Source of the DNA: an uncultured Muribaculum sp.
Lineage (GTDB): Bacteria; Bacteroidota; Bacteroidia; Bacteroidales; Muribaculaceae
Direction: 5' to 3'
Length of the DNA: 30,985 nt
NCBI GenBank assembly: GCA_910578835.1
Contig: CAJTSK010000031.1
Location: 1-30,985, forward strand
Shown: piece by piece, positions 14,638-22,756 of the stretch
Layout: the number at the start of each line of letters is the position of its first letter
Position numbering within the stretch: the stretch's first letter is position 1
The notes under the pieces: model-generated
Databases searched by the model: none
Seen by the model: only the letters and a program-made list of their open reading frames with translations
Told to the model about the DNA's origin: nothing
Position numbers and translations under genes: made by a program

Positions 14638-15249
14638 ATGAATTTCAGATTTATCACGTCAGTCCTGCTGGCATGCATGCTGTTGGCGGGATGCAACCGC
14701 GACAATGCCTCCCTGCGGTTTTACTCCGAGATAAAATCAGTAGACAAGCTCATACTCGCCCGCATGACCATATCAAAAATGGCGACAATCGACGACATAA
14801 CACTCAGCGAGGCAAAAAACATAAAGGAGACAGCCGACGCACTTATCAACACCGTAAAAATAGGCGACCGCATAGCCGTCTACTCTTACGACACATACCT
14901 GCGCGCCTACATCGACATGTCGGAGCTGACACCCGCCGATGTAAGGGTCGACGAAGACTCTCACACCATTTCAGTCACGCTCCCGGCTATAAAGACCGAA
15001 TTTGAAGGCAGAGACCTTCCGATACGCGAAAACCATTACCGCGTGACCGGACTCCGCTCCAACATCAACGCTAAAGAGCGTGCCACGATAAAAGAGCAGA
15101 TGAACGAATCGCTCAAAGAAGAAGTAAGACGCAACCCGGCATTTCAAAACCATGTCAAGGCAGAGGCGCGACGCAAGGCGATAGCCTACTTTGAATCGCT
15201 ACTCAGCGGCGCCGGATACACCGCCGACATATCGTTTAAATCCATCTGA
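14638..15249 (+). CDS. DUF4230 lipoprotein
   Basis: 203 residues. A signal peptide ends in the lipobox LLAGC with Cys19, so it is predicted to be a lipid-anchored envelope protein. The body (VKIGDRIAVYSYDTYLRAYIDMSEL near 75-100, then DSHTISVTLPAIKTEFEGRD) matches DUF4230, a family of unknown function I recall in Bacteroidota. The C-terminal part is a long charged helix (KERATIKEQMNESLKEEVRR) ending in a small domain. A related protein follows 6 bp later. A 16-bp palindrome lies just upstream. Confidence 0.8.
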   Translation: MNFRFITSVLLACMLLAGCNRDNASLRFYSEIKSVDKLILARMTISKMATIDDITLSEAKNIKETADALINTVKIGDRIAVYSYDTYLRAYIDMSELTPADVRVDEDSHTISVTLPAIKTEFEGRDLPIRENHYRVTGLRSNINAKERATIKEQMNESLKEEVRRNPAFQNHVKAEARRKAIAYFESLLSGAGYTADISFKSI

Positions 15250-15255
15250 CCTCAT

Positions 15256-15849
15256 ATGAATAAGAAAAAGATATTACCCGTAGTCATTGCCGCAGCCCTG
15301 CTCGGGGTCATCCTGGCTACAGTAAGCCTTAACCGCAAGACCGACAAGTCAGGTAACCTGACCCTCCACGATTCCACGGTGAAAGAAGTGGAGTCCATGG
15401 TAAGGCTATGCTCTATGGACATCTACGAAGAGACCCCGGTAAAAGCCACAATCGGGAGCCGCCACCTTTTTGGACGCATCACTCTCAGAGGCTCTGTGAC
15501 ATTTGACATCGAGCATCTTGCCATTGACATGACCGGCGACACTATCGTAGTAAAGCTGCCTCCCGAACGAGTGGAGATACTTGAATCGACCGACAAAGAC
15601 TCCTACATAGTCATCGACACGTGGAATGACCACATACTCGGCTCCGGCAAATTCACCACAGCCGAGGAGAACAAAATCAAGGAAAAGGTCAAGCAAAATG
15701 CCATAAAAAACATCTACCGCAAGGGGTATGTAAAGCGCGCCAGAGCCGAAGCTGTCGACAACCTGACGCGAATGTTGACAAATGTCACCTCAAAACCGGT
15801 CAAAGTCATCGACCCCATGCCCGAAGGCAACAGAAGCCACGCGCGCTAA
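15256..15849 (+). CDS. DUF4230 membrane-anchored protein, second of a pair
   Basis: 197 residues. An N-terminal helix (about 6-23, ILPVVIAAALLGVILATV) without a lipobox should anchor it in the membrane, with the rest outside the cytoplasm. The body follows the order seen in the preceding protein: strands around DGDTIVVKLPPERVEILES-type sequence, then a basic helix (EENKIKEKVKQNAIKNIYRKG). It is a diverged relative, 6 bp downstream, so the two products may act together. The function is unknown. Confidence 0.72.
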   Translation: MNKKKILPVVIAAALLGVILATVSLNRKTDKSGNLTLHDSTVKEVESMVRLCSMDIYEETPVKATIGSRHLFGRITLRGSVTFDIEHLAIDMTGDTIVVKLPPERVEILESTDKDSYIVIDTWNDHILGSGKFTTAEENKIKEKVKQNAIKNIYRKGYVKRARAEAVDNLTRMLTNVTSKPVKVIDPMPEGNRSHAR

Positions 15850-15887
15850 ATTCAGCATTTTGAGACTATTTTTTTATGATAAAAGTG

Positions 15888-15917
15888 TTGTATTATAAGA
15901 TTTTTATCGTACTTTTG
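15888..15917 (+). promoter_or_regulatory. Sigma-ABfr promoter of the coiled-coil/zapA unit
   Basis: TTG at 15888-15890, 19 bp, and TACTTTTG at 15910-15917. Transcription should start near 15923, about 10 bp before the first start codon. Confidence 0.75.
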
Positions 15918-15933
15918 TAAAAATTTGGGATAA

Positions 15934-16227
15934 ATGGCAAGCGACTTACAGCAGACACTTTTGCGTATCAGCCGTAAGGCAGAGTCCTTGACAGAGCGTT
16001 ATAATGCACTCTATCAGGCAAAAAAAGAAGCCGACGAGACCATAAGCGAGTTGGAAAAGAAAATTTCAGGTCAGGAAGAAGAAATCAGAGTCCTGAAAAG
16101 CAGAGTGGAATATCTCACGGTAGTGACCACCGCCATACCCGACCGCCGTGATGTCGAGCTGAGCCGAGCCAGGATTTCCGAATTAGTGCGGGAAATCGAC
16201 AAATGCATCACTGAGCTAAGCGAATGA
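15934..16227 (+). CDS. Short coiled-coil protein before ZapA, ZapB-like candidate
   Basis: 97 residues, mostly one coiled coil (about 5-65) with heptad spacing in ESLTERYNALYQAKKEADETISELEKK. A short C-terminal helix (about 75-97, LSRARISELVREIDKCI) follows. No signal or membrane segment is seen. It is only 4 bp upstream of zapA, which suggests a partner of the Z-ring protein; ZapB is the coiled-coil partner of ZapA in enterobacteria. I see no sequence-level proof of ZapB homology, so the name is not assigned. Confidence 0.75.
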   Translation: MASDLQQTLLRISRKAESLTERYNALYQAKKEADETISELEKKISGQEEEIRVLKSRVEYLTVVTTAIPDRRDVELSRARISELVREIDKCITELSE

Positions 16228-16231
16228 TGCG

Positions 16232-16525
16232 ATGAAAGATAAACTGAATATAAAAGTAAAATTGGCTGACCTCGCCCCGCTGGGCATGGTTGTCAGTTTT
16301 GAAGGCGAAGAGGAAGTCAGGCTTGCCGAACAGTACATCAACCGGGTGTGGAGCAAGTGGATGGAATCAAAGCCTGCCGACAAGACATCAAAGGATGTAC
16401 TCGGCATGGTGGCGTTACACTTTGCAAAGCTCTACATAATAGAGCAGCGCAAAAATGAGCGTATCGACGATACACTGAGGGACTTTGAAGAGAAACTCGA
16501 CAATATATTGTTAACCATCGAGTGA
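16232..16525 (+). CDS. zapA: Cell division protein ZapA
   Basis: 97 residues, the normal length. The N-terminal KLNIKVKLADLAPLGMVVSFEGEEEVRLAEQYIN fits the ZapA head, and a C-terminal helix (KNERIDDTLRDFEEKLDNIL) fits its dimerising coiled coil. ZapA cross-links FtsZ filaments at the Z-ring. It lies 4 bp after the short coiled-coil gene and just before the structured RNA and rny. zapA beside 6S RNA is also the layout in enterobacteria. Confidence 0.85.
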   Translation: MKDKLNIKVKLADLAPLGMVVSFEGEEEVRLAEQYINRVWSKWMESKPADKTSKDVLGMVALHFAKLYIIEQRKNERIDDTLRDFEEKLDNILLTIE

Positions 16526-16549
16526 ACCTGATTGAAAGACACCTTCCGC

Positions 16550-16663
16550 CACTCTTTTATTCAGGGGAGGCAAATCTCCCCGGTGTTTTGAGAGAATTAT
16601 CCTGCACTTATAACCAAAACCGCGCCCTCAACGGCGAAAGGATGGTCTATGAGTGCTTTTTTT
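16550..16663 (+). ncRNA. ssrS: Structured RNA between zapA and rny, candidate 6S RNA
   Basis: Closing pair CACTC 16550-16554 with GAGTG 16651-16655, followed by C and seven Ts (terminator). Inside are GGGGAG 16564-16569 / CTCCCC 16576-16581; CGG(tg)TTTTG 16581-16590 / CAAAACCG 16615-16622; and CGCC 16623-16626 / GGCG 16633-16636. 6S RNA binds RNA polymerase in many bacteria and lies next to zapA in proteobacteria. The place, length and folded character fit, but I cannot show the open-promoter-like bubble by eye and I see no separate promoter. Confidence 0.5.
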
Positions 16664-16700
16664 GTTTAATTTAATTATCATATCACATTATTCACATATC

Positions 16701-18245
16701 ATGGGACCACTCATAATTACCATTGTAGTAGGCGTAGTGGCAGCCTTAATCGGTGTTGCCGCCACAATCATAGTCCAGAAATCAATCGGCAGAAGCCAAG
16801 CCAAGACTATCGTTGAAGAAGCGAAGCAGGAAGCCGAGGTATTGAAGCAGAAGAAACTCCTGGAAGCGAGAGAAGAAGAGCTTCAGATAAAGGCTGAGGC
16901 TGAGAAGCAGGCAAACTCGCGTCTCGCCAAGGTACAGCAGTCGGAAGCGCGCATCAAGCAGCGTGAGCTTCAGCTCAACCAGCAGCAGGGCGACATCGCC
17001 CGCCGCCGCAACGAAATCGACGCGACAAAAGCTAATCTTGATGCCCAGGCAGCTGTGCTGGAAGGTCAGAAAGCAGAGCTTGACAAACTTACCCGCACAG
17101 CTCAGGACACTCTCGAACATATCTCAGGACTTTCAGCCGAAGAAGCTAAAAACAAGCTCGTGGAGTCACTGAAAGATGAGGCTAAAACAGCTGCCGCAAG
17201 CTATATCAACGACATCATGGATGAAGCCAAGCTCACCGCCAACAAGGAGGCAAAGCGCATCGTGGTGCAGTCGATACAGCGTGTCGCCACCGAAACAGCT
17301 ATCGAAAACTCAGTGACCGTATTCCATATCGACTCCGATGAAATCAAGGGCCGCATCATCGGCCGCGAAGGACGTAACATCCGCGCCCTTGAAGCCGCTA
17401 CCGGCATTGAAATCATTGTCGATGACACCCCCGAGGCTATCGTGCTTTCAGGCTTCGACCCCGTGCGCCGCGAAATCGCACGTCTCGCCCTGCACCAGCT
17501 TGTAGCCGACGGACGTATCCATCCCGCCCGCATCGAGGAAGTAGTGGCAAAGGTACGCAAGCAGATTGAGGAAGAAATCATCGAGACAGGTAAGCGTACA
17601 GCAATCGACCTCGGTATCCACGGATTGCACCCCGACCTCATACGCCTTGTCGGAAAGATGAAATACCGTTCAAGCTATGGACAGAATCTTCTCCAGCACT
17701 CACGCGAGACAGCCAATCTATGTGCCATCATGGCATCGGAGCTTGGACTTAATCCCAAGAAAGCCCGTCGTGCCGGACTTCTCCACGACATAGGCAAGGT
17801 GCCCGATGAAGAGCCCGAGCTGCCCCACGCACTTCTCGGCATGAAGCTCGCTGAAAAATACAAGGAAAAGCCCGAAATATGCAACGCCATCGGCGCTCAC
17901 CACGATGAAATAGAGCAGACCACGCTTCTTGCCCCGATTGTACAGGTATGTGACGCAATCTCCGGCGCACGTCCCGGTGCCCGCCGTGAAATCGTGGAAG
18001 CTTACATCAAGCGTCTCAACGACCTTGAGCAGCTTGCGCTCTCTTATCCCGGTGTAATCAAGACCTACGCTATCCAGGCAGGACGTGAGCTCCGTGTAAT
18101 CGTAGGAGCCGACAAGATTGACGATGTGGAGACCGAAAAGCTCTCTTCGGAAATCGCCAAGCGCATCCAAGACGAAATGACCTATCCGGGACAGGTGAAA
18201 ATCACCGTAATCCGCGAGACCCGTTCCGTAAGTTTCGCCAAATAA
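16701..18245 (+). CDS. rny: Ribonuclease Y
   Basis: 514 residues. The ATG at 16701 is chosen because it begins directly with the membrane helix MGPLIITIVVGVVAALIG; a longer frame from 16653 would run into the terminator of the upstream RNA. A long charged coiled coil (about 35-160) follows, then the KH domain (GREGRNIRALE), then the HD phosphohydrolase domain (LLHDIGKVPDEE). RNase Y is the membrane-bound endonuclease that starts mRNA decay in bacteria without RNase E. It is full length. ricT follows 16 bp later, which points to a regulated complex. Confidence 0.95.
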   Translation: MGPLIITIVVGVVAALIGVAATIIVQKSIGRSQAKTIVEEAKQEAEVLKQKKLLEAREEELQIKAEAEKQANSRLAKVQQSEARIKQRELQLNQQQGDIARRRNEIDATKANLDAQAAVLEGQKAELDKLTRTAQDTLEHISGLSAEEAKNKLVESLKDEAKTAAASYINDIMDEAKLTANKEAKRIVVQSIQRVATETAIENSVTVFHIDSDEIKGRIIGREGRNIRALEAATGIEIIVDDTPEAIVLSGFDPVRREIARLALHQLVADGRIHPARIEEVVAKVRKQIEEEIIETGKRTAIDLGIHGLHPDLIRLVGKMKYRSSYGQNLLQHSRETANLCAIMASELGLNPKKARRAGLLHDIGKVPDEEPELPHALLGMKLAEKYKEKPEICNAIGAHHDEIEQTTLLAPIVQVCDAISGARPGARREIVEAYIKRLNDLEQLALSYPGVIKTYAIQAGRELRVIVGADKIDDVETEKLSSEIAKRIQDEMTYPGQVKITVIRETRSVSFAK

Positions 18246-18261
18246 ATCATCCCGGTGAGTC

Positions 18262-19635
18262 ATGACAAAAGATACTGACGACATAACACCGCGCCGTAAC
18301 GAAAACGCGTCTTCCAAGGAGTGTGGCTCCTGTGGCGACTCATGCGGGCGATGTGGCGGCTGTGACAGAAAGACGCCACGCGGCAACCTGCACTGCTACA
18401 ATTGGCTGGGCGACATACCCGGAGGATTTGCCGACTTCGATATGGTGGAGGTGCAGTTTAAAAACACCCGCAAAGGCTTCTACAAAAACAGCTCCAACCT
18501 TCAGCTCGCCATAGGCGACATGGTGGCTGTCGAGGCATCGCCCGGTCACGACATAGGTCAGGTGACGCTTACCGGACAGCTTGTCGCGCTGCAGATGAAG
18601 AAAGCCAACATCAAGCCCGATGCCGAGATACGCCGCATCTTCCGCAAGGCAAAACCCGCCGACCTTGAAAAATATGAGGAAGCGAAGGCCAAGGAAAATG
18701 ACACCATGATACGCTCGCGCAAAATCGCCGAGAGCCTAAAGCTCAACATGAAAATTGGTGATGTCGAATATCAAGGCGACGGCAACAAGGCAATCTTCTA
18801 CTATATCGCCGACGAGCGTGTCGACTTCAGGCAGCTTATAAAGGTTCTTGCCGAGACATTCAAGGTGAGAATCGAGATGAAGCAGATAGGCGCGCGACAG
18901 GAAGCGGGCAGAATAGGAGGAATCGGTCCATGCGGACGTCCCCTCTGCTGCTCAAGCTGGATGACCAATTTCGTGTCGGTGGCAACAAGCGCCGCGCGTT
19001 ATCAGGATATATCGCTCAATCCCCAGAAGCTTGCCGGACAGTGTGCAAAACTTAAATGCTGTCTCAACTTTGAGGTCGACACCTATGTGGAGAGCGTAAA
19101 ACGCATGCCTCCGCGCGATGTCACACTTGAAACCGCCGACGGCACATTCTATCACTTCAAGACCGACATTTTCAAACGCGAAATCACCTATTCAACCGAC
19201 AAGTCAATGCCGGCTAACCTGGTGACCATTCCCGCTGACCGCGCCTTTGAGGTTATATCGATGAACAAGCGAGGCGAAAAGCCGGAAAAGCTTGCCGCCG
19301 AAGGAAGCGAGAAACCGAAGGAACGCAAAGAATTTGTCGAAATTGTCGGGCAAGACAGCCTCACCCGTTTTGACAAGGCTAAAAAGAAAAAGAAGAAAAA
19401 GAAGCCGCAAGGGCAAGGAGGCGAACCCAAAGATGGCACGAAACCCGACAACAATGCCCCCAAGGGTGAAAACCGTAACAACAACGGCGGCGGAGGTCAG
19501 CAGCCAAGGCAACCACGACAGCAGCGCCAGCCTCAGCAACAGCCACCGCGCAACCGTCAGGCAAAGCAACTGCGCCACGACCCCTCCGGTGACAACAAGC
19601 CTAAAGACCCTACACCGCCATCTGCCGGAAACTGA
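18262..19635 (+). CDS. ricT: RicT/PSP1-domain protein, likely RNase Y regulator
   Basis: 457 residues, far longer than the roughly 275 of Bacillus RicT. The PSP1 core has FADFDMVEVQFKNTRKGFYKN near 53-73 and the cysteine clusters CGRPLCC (224-230) and CAKLKCC (261-267). An extra cysteine-rich N-terminus (Cys at 21, 24, 28, 31, 34) and a 140-residue low-complexity tail (Lys run, then Gly/Asn/Gln/Pro/Arg repeats) are unusual. In Bacillus, RicT with RicA and RicF forms an iron-sulfur complex that directs RNase Y cleavage. The 16-bp gap to rny supports the same partnership. The disordered basic tail suits RNA binding, which is inference. Confidence 0.85.
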   Translation: MTKDTDDITPRRNENASSKECGSCGDSCGRCGGCDRKTPRGNLHCYNWLGDIPGGFADFDMVEVQFKNTRKGFYKNSSNLQLAIGDMVAVEASPGHDIGQVTLTGQLVALQMKKANIKPDAEIRRIFRKAKPADLEKYEEAKAKENDTMIRSRKIAESLKLNMKIGDVEYQGDGNKAIFYYIADERVDFRQLIKVLAETFKVRIEMKQIGARQEAGRIGGIGPCGRPLCCSSWMTNFVSVATSAARYQDISLNPQKLAGQCAKLKCCLNFEVDTYVESVKRMPPRDVTLETADGTFYHFKTDIFKREITYSTDKSMPANLVTIPADRAFEVISMNKRGEKPEKLAAEGSEKPKERKEFVEIVGQDSLTRFDKAKKKKKKKKPQGQGGEPKDGTKPDNNAPKGENRNNNGGGGQQPRQPRQQRQPQQQPPRNRQAKQLRHDPSGDNKPKDPTPPSAGN

Positions 19636-19637
19636 CT

Positions 19638-20108
19638 ATGACAAAAGCGAAGCTATATATCTTCACTGCCTTATTAACATTATGCCTGGGTGCCTGCGCG
19701 CCCGGGCAAAATGACTTTTGTGAGTTTCGCCAACTGCCTGAAAAGGGCTGGGCTTACGGTGATACACTCTGCTTCACGCCACTATTTGCCGACTCTACCT
19801 TGTCGGCAATCCCGGTAATCGCACTACGCCACAACAATGCTTACCCCTACAGCAATCTCTGGCTCGAACTCTCCCGCACCGGTGCCGACAGCACCTCTGT
19901 AATCTGCGACACAGTCAATGTGCGCCTCGCCGATATATACGGCAGATGGGAGGGACACGGATTTGGCGCATCTTACCAGTTTACCGACACCCTATCCACA
20001 GTGGCGCCCGTCAGCAACAGACAGACCATCACCGTGCGCCACATAATGCGTGTCGACACGCTCCACGACATTGAACAAATAGGCATTCTGTTCGTTTCGA
20101 CTGAATAG
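19638..20108 (+). CDS. gldH: GldH family lipoprotein
   Basis: 156 residues. The signal peptide ends in LCLGAC, with lipid attachment at Cys20. The body (WAYGDTLCF, YPYSNLWLEL, YGRWEGHGFGASYQFTD) matches GldH lipoproteins. GldH is needed for gliding and type IX secretion in Flavobacterium johnsoniae; it is also kept in non-gliding gut Bacteroidales, where its job is unclear. It starts 2 bp past the ricT stop, so it is co-translated. Confidence 0.85.
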   Translation: MTKAKLYIFTALLTLCLGACAPGQNDFCEFRQLPEKGWAYGDTLCFTPLFADSTLSAIPVIALRHNNAYPYSNLWLELSRTGADSTSVICDTVNVRLADIYGRWEGHGFGASYQFTDTLSTVAPVSNRQTITVRHIMRVDTLHDIEQIGILFVSTE

Positions 20109-20137
20109 CACAATGTTAACATAACCGATATTCAACT

Positions 20138-21319
20138 ATGAATCTATATGCTCTGACTCCCGGCGACGAAATACGCCGACGCATCGAAAAGATACAACAT
20201 GCGATGGCTGATGCCGGCATGCCGGCAATGCTTGTGACAAGCAACGCCAATATATATTACACCACCGGACGGGTAATAAACGGATATGTATATATCCCCG
20301 CGACCGGAAAACCGCTGTATTTCGTGCGCCGTCCCACAGGCATACAGAACCCGGATGTCATATACATCCACAAGCCCGAACAGATTACCGGACATCTTGC
20401 AGAACGCAGTATCATACTCCCCGAAGCTATCGGATTTGAGATGGGGCTGCTTGACGTGATGACCTACGACCGCCTTACCAAGGCATTTGGGGGGATTAAA
20501 GCGCTAAACGCCTCGCCGGTATTGCGCACCGCACGTGCTGTAAAGACCGATTTCGAGCTTGACATGCTTCGCCGCTCCGGAGTAAAGCATGAGCGCGTCT
20601 ACCAGCGCATACCCCATCTCTATGAGGAGGGCATGAGCGACATAGAGTTGCAGATTGAAATTGAGCGTATATCTCGTCTTGAAGGTTGCCTCGGACAATT
20701 CCGTATCGCCGGAGAGTCAATGGAACTCTTCATGTCAAATATACTCGCAGGTGACAATGCCGACTCTCCCACCCCTTACGATTTCGCTATGGGAGGTGCC
20801 GGACTCGACCCGTCACTTCCGGTGGGTGCCAATGGCACGGTTATCAAGCCGGGCATGACAGTGATGGTAGACTCCAACGGCAACTTCACCGGCTACATGA
20901 CCGACATGACCCGAGTATTCAGCGACGGCGACATTGACGACCTCGCTCGGAAGAGCCACCAGTGCTCCATCGACATATGCCGTTCACTCGAAAAAGCCGG
21001 CACTCCCGGAACCCCGGCATCACAGCTCTATGAGCTTGCCATGTCGATTGTCAACGAGCGCGGGCTTGAACGCTACTTCATGGGCCACTCCCAGAAAGCC
21101 GGCTTCATCGGTCACGGGGTGGGCATAGAAATCAACGAACTGCCGGTGATAGCTCCGCGCAGCCGCGACGTGCTCGCACTCCATAATGTCATAGCCCTTG
21201 AGCCGAAATTCGTGATACCCCATGTCGGTGCGACCGGCGTTGAAAACACTTATATCGTCACCGAGAAGGGTCTTGAATGCATCACCAACTCACCTGAAGA
21301 GATAATTAATCTGAACTGA
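20138..21319 (+). CDS. M24 family metallopeptidase (Xaa-Pro aminopeptidase-like)
   Basis: 393 residues. An N-terminal creatinase-like domain (1-135) precedes the pita-bread catalytic domain. All five metal ligands are present: Asp245 and Asp256 (MVDSNGNFTGYMTDMTRV), His326 (GHGVGIE), Glu355 (ALEPKF) and Glu369 (GVENTY). That predicts a working di-metal enzyme removing N-terminal residues before proline, in the cytoplasm (no signal). Substrate preference cannot be read. It lies 29 bp after gldH and 17 bp before cca. Confidence 0.88.
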   Translation: MNLYALTPGDEIRRRIEKIQHAMADAGMPAMLVTSNANIYYTTGRVINGYVYIPATGKPLYFVRRPTGIQNPDVIYIHKPEQITGHLAERSIILPEAIGFEMGLLDVMTYDRLTKAFGGIKALNASPVLRTARAVKTDFELDMLRRSGVKHERVYQRIPHLYEEGMSDIELQIEIERISRLEGCLGQFRIAGESMELFMSNILAGDNADSPTPYDFAMGGAGLDPSLPVGANGTVIKPGMTVMVDSNGNFTGYMTDMTRVFSDGDIDDLARKSHQCSIDICRSLEKAGTPGTPASQLYELAMSIVNERGLERYFMGHSQKAGFIGHGVGIEINELPVIAPRSRDVLALHNVIALEPKFVIPHVGATGVENTYIVTEKGLECITNSPEEIINLN

Positions 21320-21336
21320 CTTTTCTTTTAAGCCAC

Positions 21337-22749
21337 ATGAATTTAGCCGAAAGGATAGACTCGGAGCTTTTCCATACTGTAGGCGCAACTGCCGACTCTC
21401 TTGACCGCCCTTGCTACGTTGTGGGCGGCTATGTACGTGATATATTTCTTCATCGCCACTCCAAAGATGTCGACTTCGTGACTGTAGGAAGCGGCATCGA
21501 GGTTGCCGAGGCGGTGGCGTCACGACTGGGCAAAGGGGCGCGATGCAATGTGTTTAAAAACTTTGGCACGGCACAAGTGAAACACCACGGCGTCGAGCTG
21601 GAGTTTGTAGGCGCACGCCGCGAGTCGTACACCCACGACAGCCGCAAACCGATTGTCGAAGACGGTACCCTCGACGACGACCTTGCGCGCCGCGACTTCA
21701 CCATCAACGCCATGGCTATTTCGGTCAACAGCGACTCTTTCGGCGAGCTTGTAGACCCCTACGACGGCGTGGGCGACCTTGACCTGCAGCTTATACGCAC
21801 CCCTCTCGACCCCGACATCACCTTCAGCGACGACCCGCTGCGCATGATGCGCGCTATCCGCTTCGCCACCCAGCTCGGATTTACAATCTATGACGATACT
21901 TTTGACGCAATCACCCGCAATGCATCGCGCATCGAGATTATCTCGCGCGAGCGCATAGCCGACGAGCTGATGAAAATCATGGCATCACCCGTTCCCTCCA
22001 TCGGCTGGTATCTGCTCGACAGTTGCGGACTCCTCTCCTATATCCTCCCTGAGCTTGCCGCCATGAAAGGCGTGCAGACCGTCAACGGGCGTGGTCACAA
22101 AGATAATTTCGACCATACACTGAGGGTGCTTGACAACGTGGCACGTAAAACCGACAATGTGTGGCTCCGATGGGCGGCTCTCTTCCATGATATTGCCAAG
22201 CCGGTGACCAAGCGATGGGACGACCGTCTCGGCTGGACTTTCCATAACCACAACTTCATCGGCGCGCGCATGTTGCCCCGCATATTCCGCAACCTGCGTC
22301 TCCCCCTTAACGAAAAGATGAAATATGTGCAGAAAATGGTAGAGCTTCACATGCGCCCGATTGCACTCGTCGAGGAAGAAGTGACCGATTCTGCCGTAAG
22401 ACGCATGCTCTTTGAAGCCGGCGATGACATCGAAGACCTCATGACCCTCTGCGAAGCAGACATCACCTCAAAAAACCAGGAAAAGGTGCGCCGTTTCATC
22501 GAAAACTTCAAGCTTGTGCGCCACAAGATGGCAGAGCTTGAAGAGCGCGACCGCATACGCAATTTCCAGCCCCCGGTGACCGGAGAGGAAATCATGCAGA
22601 TATTCTCCCTGCCCCCCTCGCGCGAAGTGGGTATAATCAAGGAGAGCATTAAAAACGCCATACTTGACGGCGTAATACCCAACGAACGCGAAGCAGCGCT
22701 CGGTTTCATGTATAAAAAAGCAGCCGAGCTCGGCATTACGCGCCCCTGA
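21337..22749 (+). CDS. cca: CCA tRNA nucleotidyltransferase with HD domain
   Basis: 470 residues. The nucleotidyltransferase head has GGYVRD (30-35), the metal-binding DVD (44-46) and RRDFTINAMA (about 120-129). An HD domain (LFHDIAKPVTKRW, near 283-295) and a C-terminal helical part follow. It adds or repairs the CCA end of tRNAs without a template; the HD domain may give 2',3'-cyclic phosphatase activity, as in some relatives. The 3' end faces the dus gene with a 7-bp gap. Confidence 0.93.
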   Translation: MNLAERIDSELFHTVGATADSLDRPCYVVGGYVRDIFLHRHSKDVDFVTVGSGIEVAEAVASRLGKGARCNVFKNFGTAQVKHHGVELEFVGARRESYTHDSRKPIVEDGTLDDDLARRDFTINAMAISVNSDSFGELVDPYDGVGDLDLQLIRTPLDPDITFSDDPLRMMRAIRFATQLGFTIYDDTFDAITRNASRIEIISRERIADELMKIMASPVPSIGWYLLDSCGLLSYILPELAAMKGVQTVNGRGHKDNFDHTLRVLDNVARKTDNVWLRWAALFHDIAKPVTKRWDDRLGWTFHNHNFIGARMLPRIFRNLRLPLNEKMKYVQKMVELHMRPIALVEEEVTDSAVRRMLFEAGDDIEDLMTLCEADITSKNQEKVRRFIENFKLVRHKMAELEERDRIRNFQPPVTGEEIMQIFSLPPSREVGIIKESIKNAILDGVIPNEREAALGFMYKKAAELGITRP

Positions 22750-22756
22750 TATTACA

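Noticed and set aside
17718..18386. 222-codon minus-strand frame
   Set aside because: Shadow of the rny/ricT coding strand.
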